Assembly (NCBI GenBank): GCA_963697915.1
Contig: OY969103.1
Coordinates: 1,674,001-1,738,000 of the forward strand
DNA from: VRUE01 sp963697915
GTDB taxonomy: Bacteria; Actinomycetota; Thermoleophilia; Solirubrobacterales; 70-9
Direction of reading: 5' to 3'
Length of the DNA stretch: 64,000 nt
Positions 8,378 through 17,029 of this stretch are shown here, one piece after another. The notes beneath the pieces were generated by a model. It did no database searches. It saw only the letters and a list, made by a program, of their open reading frames with translations, and was not told where the DNA came from. The stretch's first letter is position 1; each line of letters opens with the position of its first letter. The translations under genes and the position numbers were made by a program.

Positions 8378-9273
8378 GCTCCTTCAGCGACCCAGTGGTC
8401 ATCTCGTGCTCGATCAGCGGGGTGATCGCCAACCGGGACCAGTGCCCGGCGATTCCCTACACGCCCGAGGAGTACGCGGCCGAGGCGCGGCGCGCGGTCG
8501 ACGAGGGCGCCTCGCAGATCCACATCCACGCCCGCAAACCGGACGGCACGCCGTCCTATGAGGTCGAGGACTTCAAGGCGATCACCGAGGCGATCCTGGC
8601 CGAGGTCGGCGACGTGATCGTCAACTACTCGACCGGGGCGATCGGGATCCCGATCGAGAAGCGGATCGAGTACCTGCGCGAGTGCCGGCCCGACGTGGCG
8701 GCGCTCAACATGAGCTCGATGAACTACGCAAAGTACTCGCCCCGGCGCAAGGACTTCGTCTTCAAGGCGGTCTTCGAGAACAGCTTCGACACGATCATCG
8801 AGTTCCTGACCGCGATGCGGGAGCTGGGGATCAAGCCCGAGCACGAGTGCTTCGACGCCGGCCACGTCGCCAACCTCGACCCGCTGATCGACATGGGGCT
8901 GCTCGACCGCACGCCGCTGCAGGTCTCGCTGGTGATGGGGGTCAACGGCGGGATCCGGCCGACCCCGCGCAACGTCGGCTTCATGGCCGACCAGATCCCT
9001 GACGGGGGGGTGGAGGGCGAGCACCAGTGGCAGGTGATCGGCATCTCCCGCGACCAGTGGAAACTGCTCGGTGCGGCGCTCGTCCTCGGCGGTAACGTGC
9101 GCGCCGGGGTGGAGGACAACCTCTACCTGCCAAACGGAGAGATGGCGAAATCGAACGGCGATCTGATCGCCAAGGCGAGGCAGATGGCCGAGGACGTCGG
9201 CCGCCGCGCTGCCAGCGTCGCCGAGGCTCGCGAACTACTGGGGGTTCCGAAACGTGAACGATCTACCGCTTAG
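8374..9273 (+). CDS. Beta-keto acid cleavage enzyme (BKACE, DUF849)
   Basis: 299 residues. The family metal site HxH is seen in IHIHARKPDG near residue 49, and MNYAKYSPRRKDFVFK and GGNVRAGVEDNLYLPNGE match the substrate-binding parts. Characterised members condense a beta-keto acid with acetyl-CoA to give acetoacetate and a new acyl-CoA. Its position between a carboxyltransferase and a CoA-transferase implies a step in breaking down an unidentified carboxylic acid. ATGA overlap with the upstream gene suggests translational coupling. Confidence 0.88.
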   Translation: MSSFSDPVVISCSISGVIANRDQCPAIPYTPEEYAAEARRAVDEGASQIHIHARKPDGTPSYEVEDFKAITEAILAEVGDVIVNYSTGAIGIPIEKRIEYLRECRPDVAALNMSSMNYAKYSPRRKDFVFKAVFENSFDTIIEFLTAMRELGIKPEHECFDAGHVANLDPLIDMGLLDRTPLQVSLVMGVNGGIRPTPRNVGFMADQIPDGGVEGEHQWQVIGISRDQWKLLGAALVLGGNVRAGVEDNLYLPNGEMAKSNGDLIAKARQMAEDVGRRAASVAEARELLGVPKRERSTA

Positions 9274-10489
9274 CGACATCAAGGTCCTCGACCTGAGCCG
9301 GCTCCTGCCCGGCGGTTTCTGCTCGCTCCTCCTCGCCGACCTCGGCGCCCAGGTGCTGAAGGTCGAGGACACCGGCATGGGCGACTACATCCGCTGGGGG
9401 CCGCCCTTCTACGGCAGCGACGACCAGCAGGAGCTGGGCACGCGCTCGGCGCTCTACCTCTCGCTCAACCGCGGCAAGCGCTCGGTCCGCCTCAACCTCA
9501 AGACCGATGCCGGCCGCGAGGCGCTGCTGCGCCTGGTCGAGTCCCACGACGTCGTCCTCGAGGGCTTCCGGCCCGGCGTCCTCGACCGGCTCGGGGTCGG
9601 CTACGAGCGGATGCGGGAGGCCAACCCGGGGATCGTCTACTGCGCGATCACCGGCTACGGCCAGGACGGCCCCTACACCCAGCGCGCCGGCCACGACATG
9701 AACTACCTCGGCCTGATCGGGCTGCTCGGCCTGAGCGGGGCCAGGGACGGCGCGCCGGTCCAGGCCGGTGGCCAGATCGCCGACATCGGCGGCGGCGGCC
9801 TGATGGCGGCGCTCGGGATCATGGCGGCGCTGCACGAGCGGCAGCGCTCGGGCGAGGGCCAGCTGGTCGACATCTCGATGGCCGACGGGGCGCTCTCCTG
9901 GCTGGCGATGGTCGCCGGCTCCTACTTTTGCGATGGCCGCGTGCCGCAGCGCGGCGCCGACCAGCTGACCGGCGGCGTGCTCTGTTACTTCCCCTACGAG
10001 GCCTCCGACGGGTGGATCACCTGCGGCGCCCTCGAGCCGAAGTTCTGGGCCGCCTTCTGCAATGGCGTCGACCGTCCCGACCTGATCGAGAAGCAGTTCG
10101 AGTCGCCCGGCGGCGACGCCTGGCGCGAGGTCGCCGAGGTCTTCCGCTCACGCGGGCGCGACGAGTGGCTCGCCTTCAACGACGAGCACGACTGCTGCAT
10201 CGAGCCGGTCCTCGATGTCGGTGAGGCACTCGACTCCGATCTGGTCCGGGAGCGGGGCATGGTGGTCGAGGTCGAGCAGCCGCAGCTGGGCACCGTCCGC
10301 CAGCTCGGCCTGCCGGTGAAGCTGAGCCGCACCCCCGGCGACCCGACCCGGCCGGCGCCGGCGTTCGGCGAGCACACCGAAGCGGTCCTGCGCGAGGTCG
10401 GCTACTCCGACGAGGAGATCGCGGCGATGGTCGAGGCGGGCGCGGCGGCACGGCTGAGCGCCGACTCGGCGGCGACCTCCAGCGCCTAG
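9254..10489 (+). CDS. Class III (CaiB/BaiF) CoA-transferase
   Basis: 411 residues from GTG 9254, overlapping the BKACE gene by 20 nt. LLADLGAQVLKVE and the catalytic Asp in AGHDMNYLGLIG (about residue 148) are family hallmarks; the Asp forms the acyl-anhydride/CoA-thioester intermediate. The protein would activate a carboxylic acid by CoA exchange, feeding the acyl-CoA enzymes of this run. Confidence 0.92.
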   Translation: MNDLPLSDIKVLDLSRLLPGGFCSLLLADLGAQVLKVEDTGMGDYIRWGPPFYGSDDQQELGTRSALYLSLNRGKRSVRLNLKTDAGREALLRLVESHDVVLEGFRPGVLDRLGVGYERMREANPGIVYCAITGYGQDGPYTQRAGHDMNYLGLIGLLGLSGARDGAPVQAGGQIADIGGGGLMAALGIMAALHERQRSGEGQLVDISMADGALSWLAMVAGSYFCDGRVPQRGADQLTGGVLCYFPYEASDGWITCGALEPKFWAAFCNGVDRPDLIEKQFESPGGDAWREVAEVFRSRGRDEWLAFNDEHDCCIEPVLDVGEALDSDLVRERGMVVEVEQPQLGTVRQLGLPVKLSRTPGDPTRPAPAFGEHTEAVLREVGYSDEEIAAMVEAGAAARLSADSAATSSA

Positions 10490-10496
10490 GAGGGCG

Positions 10497-11204
10497 ATGG
10501 CCGCCAAGACGGAGAAGGAGGAGCTGCTCCGGATCGGGCAGCTCGCCGAGGCTTCTGGCGTGCCGGTGCCGACGATCAAGCACTACCTGCGCGAGGGCCT
10601 GCTCCCCGAGCCGGTCAAGACCAGCCGCAACATGGCGTACTACGCGCCGGAGTTCGTCGAGCGGATCAAGCTGATCAAGCGGTTGCAGGAGGAGCGCTAC
10701 ATGCCGCTGAAGGCGATCAAGTCGATCCTCGACGAGGACCCCGAGCGGGTCGGGGCTCTGATCGAGCTCGAGGACCGCATCCTCGAGCGGGCCCTGGCCG
10801 GCGAGCGCAAGCGGACCAGCGCCGCCGAGGTCCGTGAGCGCTACGGCATGCCCAAGGACGTCCTCGACCGGCTCGAGGAGCTCGAGATCCTCAGCCCCAA
10901 CAGCCGCGGCTACCTGCCCTCCGACATCAAGATCATCGAGGCGATCAGCCGCTTCCGCGCCGGCGGCTACGACGAGCAGATCGGCTTCACCGTCTACGAC
11001 ACGCTGCGCTACAAAAGCGCGCTCGAAGAGCTCGTCCGCCAGGAGGTCGAGATGGTGATCGACCGCCTCGCCGGCGAGGTCGAGCCCGAGCGGGTGGTCG
11101 AGATGATCGAGTCCGGTGCCCAGCCCCTGCAGGACCTGATCGCCGCCCTCCACACGAAGCTGCTCGTCGCCGAGCTAGAGCGCCACCGCGCGCAGCGCGG
11201 CTAG
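10497..11204 (+). CDS. MerR-family transcriptional regulator
   Basis: 235 residues. The N-terminal winged helix-turn-helix reads LRIGQLAEASGVPVPTIKHY with the second wing REGLLPEP, followed by a coiled dimerisation helix. No Cys cluster for metal sensing is present, so a small-molecule (perhaps acyl-CoA) effector is more likely. It lies 8 nt behind the CoA-transferase and is the obvious candidate controller of the crotonase to CoA-transferase run. Its end overlaps the converging epimerase gene by 30 nt. Confidence 0.88.
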   Translation: MAAKTEKEELLRIGQLAEASGVPVPTIKHYLREGLLPEPVKTSRNMAYYAPEFVERIKLIKRLQEERYMPLKAIKSILDEDPERVGALIELEDRILERALAGERKRTSAAEVRERYGMPKDVLDRLEELEILSPNSRGYLPSDIKIIEAISRFRAGGYDEQIGFTVYDTLRYKSALEELVRQEVEMVIDRLAGEVEPERVVEMIESGAQPLQDLIAALHTKLLVAELERHRAQRG

Positions 11205-12155
11205 CCCCTCCTCCTGGGAGACGACCGGGGCGTAGCCGAGCTCCTCGCGGGCCTTGCCGATCTCGATCGTGCACTCCTGGGTCAGCAGCCAGGAGCGGAA
11301 GGCGGTCATCGGCGGCTCGCCGGGCAGCGGCAGCAGCTTCCAGGCGGCTTCGGCGACGCGAGCGAGGGGCGCCGCGGTCCAGGCCGGCAGGCTGCGGCCG
11401 GGGGGCTCGACCCCCTGGGTGCGCAGCAGCTCGGTGACGAACTCGCGGAAGACGACCGGCTCGCCGTCGGTGACGAAGTAGGCCTCGCCGGGGCGACCGC
11501 GCTCAGCCGCCAGCAGCAGGCCCTCGACGACGTTGTCGACGTGGGTCGTGTCGGTGACGTTGCGGCCGCCGCCGATCCAGGCGAACTGGCCCGACTCGAC
11601 CGTGGCGACCATCGCCGGCAGCAGCGTCGTGTCGCCGAGGCCCCAGACGAAGCGCGGCCGCAGGGCGACGGTCTCGAAGCCGGCGCGGTTGGCGTCGCGC
11701 ACGGCCCCCTCGGCCCTCGCCTTGGTCGCCGGGTAGGGCGCCCGCGAGTCCGGTCGCAGCGGCGCCGTCTCGTCGACGTGGACGAGCGGCTCACCCGCCA
11801 TCAACGCCGCCTCGGTGCCGCAGTGGACGAAGCGCCGCACGCCGGCCTCGGCGCAGGCGGCGAGCGCGTTGCGCGTGCCCTCGACGTTGCCGCGCTCGAA
11901 CTCCTCCCACGGCCCCCACTCGCCGAGGTGGGCGGCGAGGTGGAAGGCGACCTCGGCGCCAGCCGCCGCGGCGGCGAGCGAGTCGCGGTCGAGCAGGTCG
12001 CCGCGGACCGGCTCGGCGCCGAGCTCGGCGACGCGCCGGGCGGACTCATCGGAGCGGGCGAGCGCTCGCACCGTGGCCCCTTCCCGCGCCAGCCGCTCGA
12101 CCAGCCGGCCGCCGATGAACCCGGACCCGCCGGTGACGAAGGCGGACTTGACCAT
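11175..12155 (-). CDS. NAD-dependent epimerase/dehydratase (extended SDR, 3-beta-HSD-like)
   Basis: 326 residues. The Rossmann motif is TGGSGFIG near residue 9 and the active-site pair is YPATK near residue 142. HVDNVVEGLLLA matches sterol/flavonoid-type extended SDRs. The reaction is NAD(P)-dependent oxidoreduction at a sugar, sterol or similar carbonyl; substrate unknown. ATG 12155 has TAACAT 6 nt upstream on the minus strand. It diverges from a second dehydrogenase with a 23-nt gap. Confidence 0.85.
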   Translation of the reverse strand: MVKSAFVTGGSGFIGGRLVERLAREGATVRALARSDESARRVAELGAEPVRGDLLDRDSLAAAAAGAEVAFHLAAHLGEWGPWEEFERGNVEGTRNALAACAEAGVRRFVHCGTEAALMAGEPLVHVDETAPLRPDSRAPYPATKARAEGAVRDANRAGFETVALRPRFVWGLGDTTLLPAMVATVESGQFAWIGGGRNVTDTTHVDNVVEGLLLAAERGRPGEAYFVTDGEPVVFREFVTELLRTQGVEPPGRSLPAWTAAPLARVAEAAWKLLPLPGEPPMTAFRSWLLTQECTIEIGKAREELGYAPVVSQEEGLAALRAVAL

Positions 12156-12161
12156 TAAGCG

Positions 12162-12171
12162 ATGTTAGCCT
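12162..12171. promoter_or_regulatory. Back-to-back leaderless promoters with overlapping -10 boxes
   Basis: On the minus strand TAACAT (12162-12167) lies 6 nt before ATG 12155. On the plus strand TAGCCT (12166-12171) lies 7 nt before ATG 12179. The two boxes share the self-complementary TA, so polymerase can probably occupy only one direction at a time. Confidence 0.6.
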
Positions 12172-12178
12172 GGCCGCG

Positions 12179-13018
12179 ATGAGATCGGTCCTGATCACGG
12201 GGGCGTCGACGGGGATCGGGCGGGCGACGGCGCTGCACCTCGACGGCCGTGGCTGGCGCGTCTTCGCCGGCGTGCGGCGCGAGGAGGACGCGGAGGCGCT
12301 GCGGGCGGCGGGGTCGGAGCGGCTGGAGCCGCTGCTGCTGGACGTCACCGACGCCGGTCAGATCGCGGCCGCCGCGGAGCGGGTCGCGGCCGACGGCGGC
12401 GCCGGCCTCGACGGGCTGGTCAACAACGCCGGCGTTGCCGTCCCGGGGCCGCTCGAGGCGCTGCCGCTCGACGACTTCCGCCGCCAGATCGAGGTCAACC
12501 TGACCGCGCAGGTGGCTGTCACCCAGGCCCTGCTGCCCCAGATCCGGACCGCCCGCGGGCGCATCGTCTTCGTCACCTCGATCGGCGGCCTGATGGCCTT
12601 CCCGATGTTCGGCGCCTACCACGCCGCCAAGTTCGGCCTCGAGGCGGTCGGCGACGTCTTCCGCCGCGAGCTGGGGTCCTGGGGGATCCGGGTCGCGATC
12701 GTCGAGCCGGGCTCGATCGCGACCGAGATCTGGGATCGCGGCCAGAGCGAAGCGGATGCCCTCCTCGCCCGTATCGCCGACGACCAGGCGGCGCTCTACG
12801 GCGATTCGATGGAGGCCTACCGCGACGTCGCGCGGAAAACCGGCGAGCGCGGCATCCCGCCCGAGAAGGTCGCGACGACGATCGAGCACGCGCTCGATGC
12901 CCGCCGGCCCCGCGCCCGTTACCTGGTCGGCGCCGATGCCAAGGTCCAGGCCCGCGTCAACCGCCTGCTCCCGACCCGCCTGGTCGACTGGGTGGTCGCC
13001 CGCGCGACCGGCGTCTAG
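12179..13018 (+). CDS. Classical short-chain dehydrogenase/reductase
   Basis: 279 residues with the cofactor motif TGASTGIG near residue 7, structural NNAG near residue 82, catalytic Ser in VTSIGG and YHAAK near residue 147. Such enzymes reduce or oxidise alcohols/ketones with NAD(P)H. Start supported by the leaderless -10 box. The stop codon overlaps that of the converging cyclase/ATPase gene. Confidence 0.88.
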   Translation: MRSVLITGASTGIGRATALHLDGRGWRVFAGVRREEDAEALRAAGSERLEPLLLDVTDAGQIAAAAERVAADGGAGLDGLVNNAGVAVPGPLEALPLDDFRRQIEVNLTAQVAVTQALLPQIRTARGRIVFVTSIGGLMAFPMFGAYHAAKFGLEAVGDVFRRELGSWGIRVAIVEPGSIATEIWDRGQSEADALLARIADDQAALYGDSMEAYRDVARKTGERGIPPEKVATTIEHALDARRPRARYLVGADAKVQARVNRLLPTRLVDWVVARATGV

Positions 13019-16000
13019 CTAGCCCGCAGCGGCAGGGCGTCGCGCTCTTCGTCGATCGCCGCCAGGGTCACCATCGCGCCGGTCGCGGCGGCAAGCTCAG
13101 CCCCCTCGTCGAGCGCCTCGCGGGCGCCGTCGCGGCCGGCGAGCAAGCGAGCGCGGCCGAGCGCCAGCAGCGAGAGCGGCAGCGACCAGTGCAGCTTGCG
13201 GTCGCGGCCGACCTGGGCCGAGCGTTCGGCGACCTCGATCGCCTCCTCGGCGCGGTCGCAGCCGCGCAGCGCTTCCGCCAGCACCCCTGTGCGCCAGGCC
13301 TCGAGCTCGTCGCCGGTCTTGATCGCCTCGCGGTAGATCCGCTCCGAGGCCTCGATCGCCTCCAGGGCCGGGCCGTATTCCTCAGCCGCGACCTGGGTCG
13401 CCCCGAGGTTGCCCAGCGCCAGGCTGCGCGAGAAGACGTCGCCGAGGCGCTCGGCGAGCTCGTAGTTGCGCCGCGCCAGCACCACCCCGGCGTCGATTTC
13501 GCCGCGCGAGCAGAGCAGCAGGGCCTTGGTGCCGCGCGTCCAGCTCGCGGTCTCCGGGTCGCCCTGCTCTTCGGCGATCCGCAGGCCGCGGTCGTAGAAC
13601 GCCCCGGCCTCCTCGAGGCGGCCGTTTTCCCTCAGCACGATGCCCTTCGAGGTCCAGGCCCAGGCGACCGGGCAGCCGATCACGATCCCCGCCCCCGCCG
13701 CGTCGTCGCCGGCGGCGAGCTCGATCACTTCGTCGGAGGCCCGCTCGTAGGCGGGGAAGTCGGCGGCGCAGAGATGGGCGTAGGCGCCGGCGGCCCTGAT
13801 CGCCACCCGCACGTAGTCGTCGCCCGACTCGTCGGCCAGCTCGATCGCTTCTCCGACGCCGACGATCCACTCGTCGGTCGACTGCTCGAGGCCGGGCCGG
13901 CCGGAGCGCAGCAGGCGCAGCAGCGAGAGCGAGCGCAGGTCGCCGATCCGGGTCGCGATCTCCCCGGCCTCGTTCTCGAGCCGCGCCACCGTGGTGCGCT
14001 CCATCCCCAGCCGCCAGGCGTAGTCGAGTTGCAGCAGGCGCGAGGAGACGGCGAGCGCCGCGCTTTCGGGGTCCTCCTCCACCTGGTCGATCAGCCGGGT
14101 CACCGTCGCCCAGCGGCGCATCGCGTCGTGGGGGCGGCTGTGGCCGGCCCAGTGGGCCGCGCGGGCCGACCAGCGCGCGGCCTCGCGCAGCTCGCTGCCG
14201 GACTCGAAGTGGCCGGCGATCAGCGCCGCCAGCTCGTCGGCGCGCTCGGGGTTGAGCTCGATCAGGGCCCGTGCCGTGGCGGCATGGGTGGCGGCGCGCT
14301 GCTCGCCCAGCTGGGTGCCGTAGGCGACCTCGCGGGTCAGCGGGTGGCGGAAGGCCAGCACCCGCTCGGGGTAGAGCTCGAGCTCGAAGAGGAAGCCGGC
14401 CTCGATCAGCTCGCGCAGGACCGCCTCGCTTTCCTTCTCGCCCCCGGGCCCGGCGACCAGCGCCAGGGTGCGCTCGTCGACCTCCTTGCCGGCGACCGAG
14501 GCCGCCTGCAGCAACCGCTTCGCGGCCGTGTCGAGGCGATCGATACGCGCCGCCAGCACGGTCTGCACGCTGGCCGGGACGCCGACGTCCTCGAGCGGCC
14601 CGCGCAGCTGGTAGGAGCCGCGCTCGCCCTCGAGCCGGCCCGACTCGGCCAGCGCCCGGACGATCTCCTCGACGAAGAAGGGGTTGCCCTCGGTGCGCTC
14701 GTGGATCAGCTCGGCGAAGCCGTCGAGCGAGGGGTCCTCGCCAGCCAGATCGCGCAGCAGGTCACGCGTGTCACTGGGGCCGAGCGGCTCGAGAGCGAGC
14801 CGCAGGTAGCCCGCCGGCTCGCTCCAGGCGGGCTCGTACTCGGGCCGGAAGTTGACCACCGCCAGCGTCTGGGTGCCGTCGACGGCTGCAAGCAGCTCGC
14901 CGAGCAGGGCCTCCGAGCCGCTGTCCATCCAGTGCAGGTCCTCGATCACGGTGACGACCGGGTCGCGCCGGTTGGGAGCCCGGATCAGGCGGCAGACGAC
15001 GCTGCAGAGGGCTCGGTGCCGGGCCTCGGCGCTGAGCTGGGGGAGGGGCCGGTCGGGGTCGGGGACGCCGAGGAAGTCGAAGAGGACCGGCAGCTCCTCG
15101 GCGAACTCGGGGTCGAGCAGCAGCGCCCGCCCGGCGATCTTCTCGCGCACGATCCGCTCCGGATCGTCGTCGGCGATCCCGAAGTAGGCGCGCAGCATCT
15201 GCAGCACCGGCATGAAGGGGATCTCTCGGCCGTGCGCCTGCGCCTGCGCTTCGAAGACCTCGATCCCCTGCGCCCGCACCCCCTCGGCGAACTCGTGGCA
15301 GAGGCGGCTCTTGCCGACCCCGGGCTCGGCGACGATCCCGACCGTCGCGCCGGCGCCCTCGCGGGCCTGTCCCAGAGCCTCCTCGAGCGCCGCCATCTCG
15401 GCGTCGCGGCCGACGAAGCGGGAGAAGCCGCGCTGGCGCGAGAGGTCGAGCCGCGAGCGCGCCGCGCCGACCCCGGCCAGCTCGAAGACCCGGATCGGCC
15501 GGCTGGCGCCCTTGATCTCGAACTCACCCAGGTCGCGCAGGTCGAGGAAGCCCTGTGCCAGCTCGGCGGCGCTCTCGGTCAGGTAGGCCTTGCCCGGCTC
15601 GGCCAGCGCCTCCATGCGCTGCGCCATGCCGACCGTGTGGCCGATCGCGGTGTAGGCGCCCTCGCCCTCGCCGCCGATCGCCCCGGCGACGACCTCGCCC
15701 GAGTCGATCCCGATCCGGGCCGAGAAGTTGAGCCCGTGGAGGCGGCGCAGCTCGGCCGCGTACTCGGCGATGTCGTCGAGCATCCGCAACGCCGCGTAAC
15801 AGGCGCGCCGCGCGTGGTCCTCGTGGGCGATCGGCGCGCCGAAGACGGCCATGATGCCGTCGCCGGTGAACTTGTCGACGGTGCCCTCGAGCTGGCGCAC
15901 GTCGTCGGCGAGCATCGAGAAGAAGTCCTGCATGATCTGGCGCCACTGCTCGGGGTCCTGGCCCTCGGCCATGTCCATCGAGCCCTTGACGTCGGCGAAC

Positions 16001-16050
16001 AGGACGGTGACCTGCTTGCGCTCAGCGTCGTCTCGGCCCACCGCGGTCAC
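13015..16050 (-). CDS. Adenylate/guanylate cyclase-domain, AAA ATPase and TPR regulatory protein
   Basis: 1011 residues from GTG 16050, where TAACCT stands 8 nt upstream; an upstream GTG at 16101 has no support. Residues 10-190 are a class III cyclase domain with metal-binding Asp residues in LFADVKGS and KFTGDGIMAVFGAP. Residues about 215-490 are a STAND-type ATPase with P-loop EPGVGKSRLC and VVTVIEDLHWMDSG. The remainder is TPR-like helices. In the cyclase the usual VNxAAR segment reads VGMAQR: the transition-state Asn is Gly while the Arg remains, so activity is doubtful. Such proteins act as signal-integrating regulators. Confidence 0.85.
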   Translation of the reverse strand: MTAVGRDDAERKQVTVLFADVKGSMDMAEGQDPEQWRQIMQDFFSMLADDVRQLEGTVDKFTGDGIMAVFGAPIAHEDHARRACYAALRMLDDIAEYAAELRRLHGLNFSARIGIDSGEVVAGAIGGEGEGAYTAIGHTVGMAQRMEALAEPGKAYLTESAAELAQGFLDLRDLGEFEIKGASRPIRVFELAGVGAARSRLDLSRQRGFSRFVGRDAEMAALEEALGQAREGAGATVGIVAEPGVGKSRLCHEFAEGVRAQGIEVFEAQAQAHGREIPFMPVLQMLRAYFGIADDDPERIVREKIAGRALLLDPEFAEELPVLFDFLGVPDPDRPLPQLSAEARHRALCSVVCRLIRAPNRRDPVVTVIEDLHWMDSGSEALLGELLAAVDGTQTLAVVNFRPEYEPAWSEPAGYLRLALEPLGPSDTRDLLRDLAGEDPSLDGFAELIHERTEGNPFFVEEIVRALAESGRLEGERGSYQLRGPLEDVGVPASVQTVLAARIDRLDTAAKRLLQAASVAGKEVDERTLALVAGPGGEKESEAVLRELIEAGFLFELELYPERVLAFRHPLTREVAYGTQLGEQRAATHAATARALIELNPERADELAALIAGHFESGSELREAARWSARAAHWAGHSRPHDAMRRWATVTRLIDQVEEDPESAALAVSSRLLQLDYAWRLGMERTTVARLENEAGEIATRIGDLRSLSLLRLLRSGRPGLEQSTDEWIVGVGEAIELADESGDDYVRVAIRAAGAYAHLCAADFPAYERASDEVIELAAGDDAAGAGIVIGCPVAWAWTSKGIVLRENGRLEEAGAFYDRGLRIAEEQGDPETASWTRGTKALLLCSRGEIDAGVVLARRNYELAERLGDVFSRSLALGNLGATQVAAEEYGPALEAIEASERIYREAIKTGDELEAWRTGVLAEALRGCDRAEEAIEVAERSAQVGRDRKLHWSLPLSLLALGRARLLAGRDGAREALDEGAELAAATGAMVTLAAIDEERDALPLRAS

Positions 16051-16058
16051 TGATCGGG

Positions 16059-16064
16059 AGGTTA
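16059..16064 (-). promoter_or_regulatory. Leaderless -10 box of the cyclase/ATPase gene
   Basis: TAACCT on the minus strand lies 8 nt before GTG 16050 and supports that start over the longer reading frame. Confidence 0.45.
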
Positions 16065-16082
16065 CGCTCGCCTCACCCTTTC

Positions 16083-16102
16083 GGTGGCGCGCGCCCGCCA
16101 CC
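16083..16102. repeat. Inverted repeat upstream of the nitrilase-TetR pair
   Basis: GGTGGCG (16083-16089) and CGCCACC (16096-16102) are perfect arms around a 6-nt loop, directly beside the TATACT -10 box. It may contribute to control of either divergent gene. Confidence 0.4.
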
Positions 16103-16139
16103 TATACTGGCGCGGAGAAACTGATTGACTGGTCAGTCA
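16103..16139 (+). promoter_or_regulatory. Promoter and TetR-type operator of the nitrilase-TetR pair
   Basis: TATACT (16103-16108) is a near-consensus -10. TGACTGGTCAGTCA (16126-16139) is a palindrome with arms TGACTG/CAGTCA around GT, covering the expected early transcribed region. GACTGGTCAGTC-like sites are typical TetR-family operators, and the second gene downstream encodes a TetR protein, so autorepression is the simplest reading. Confidence 0.55.
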
Positions 16140-16189
16140 GCCGACCGCCTCGCGTGTGGCGTGGCTGGCGGAGTCGAGGAGATCAATCG

Positions 16190-17029
16190 ATGCGCGCAGC
16201 GGTCATACAGCTCAACTCGACCGGCGAGGTGGCGCGGAACCTATCCGCCGCCGAGGCTCTCGTGCGCGCCGCCGCCGCCGACGGCGCCGAGCTGGTCGCC
16301 CTGCCGGAGAAGTGGAACCTGCTCGGGTCGGGCGAGGAGCTGGCGGCCGGCGCCGAGCCGCTCGACGGCCCCAGCCTCGGCGCGGCGCGCGCCTGGGCGC
16401 GCGAGCTCGGCATCCACCTGCTCGCCGGCAGCATCGCCGAGCGCGGGGCCGATGGAGCCTCGTCGAAAGCCTTCAACACCTCGGTCCTGATCGGTCCCGG
16501 GGGCGAGGACCTCGCCATCTACCGCAAGATCCACCTCTTCGACGTCGAGGCGGGCGGGGTCGAGTACCGCGAGTCCGACCACGAGCAGCCCGGCAGCGAG
16601 ATCGTCTCCGCCCCGGTCGACGGGGTCGAGCTCGGGCTCACCGTCTGCTACGACCTGCGCTTCCCCGAGCTCTTCCGGATCCTCGCCGTGCGCGGCGCCC
16701 GCTTGGTTGCCGTGCCCTCCGCCTTCACCCTCGCCACCGGGCGCGACCACTGGGAGGTGCTGCTGCGGGCGCGGGCGATCGAGAACCAGGTCTTCGTGCT
16801 CGCCCCCAACCAGGTCGGCGAGGCGCCGCCCCACTACAGCTCCTACGGGCGCTCGGCGATCGTCGACCCCTGGGGAGTGGTGCTGGCGACCGCCCCCGAT
16901 GGCGAGGGCTTCGTCGCCGCCGAGCTCGATCTGGCCGCCCAGGAGCGGACCCGGGAGAAGCTGCCCTCGCTCGCCAACCGCCGCCCCCAGGCCTACACCT
17001 GGCCCCAGCTCTTGGAGGCGCACGCCTGA
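16190..17029 (+). CDS. Carbon-nitrogen hydrolase (nitrilase superfamily, Nit/omega-amidase-like)
   Basis: 279 residues. The catalytic triad is visible: Glu in LPEKWNLL (about residue 40), Lys in IYRKIHLF (about 113) and Cys in VCYDLRFPEL (about 153). Members hydrolyse amides such as omega-amides or deaminated glutathione. The start has GAGGAGA upstream. The stop shares one base with the TetR start, so the two are translated together and probably respond to the same signal. Confidence 0.88.
   Translation: MRAAVIQLNSTGEVARNLSAAEALVRAAAADGAELVALPEKWNLLGSGEELAAGAEPLDGPSLGAARAWARELGIHLLAGSIAERGADGASSKAFNTSVLIGPGGEDLAIYRKIHLFDVEAGGVEYRESDHEQPGSEIVSAPVDGVELGLTVCYDLRFPELFRILAVRGARLVAVPSAFTLATGRDHWEVLLRARAIENQVFVLAPNQVGEAPPHYSSYGRSAIVDPWGVVLATAPDGEGFVAAELDLAAQERTREKLPSLANRRPQAYTWPQLLEAHA

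Noticed and set aside
16051..16101. Cyclase/ATPase gene starting at GTG 16101
   Set aside because: The GTG at 16050 has a TAACCT box at leaderless spacing; the upstream extension overlaps the inverted repeat and has no family similarity.
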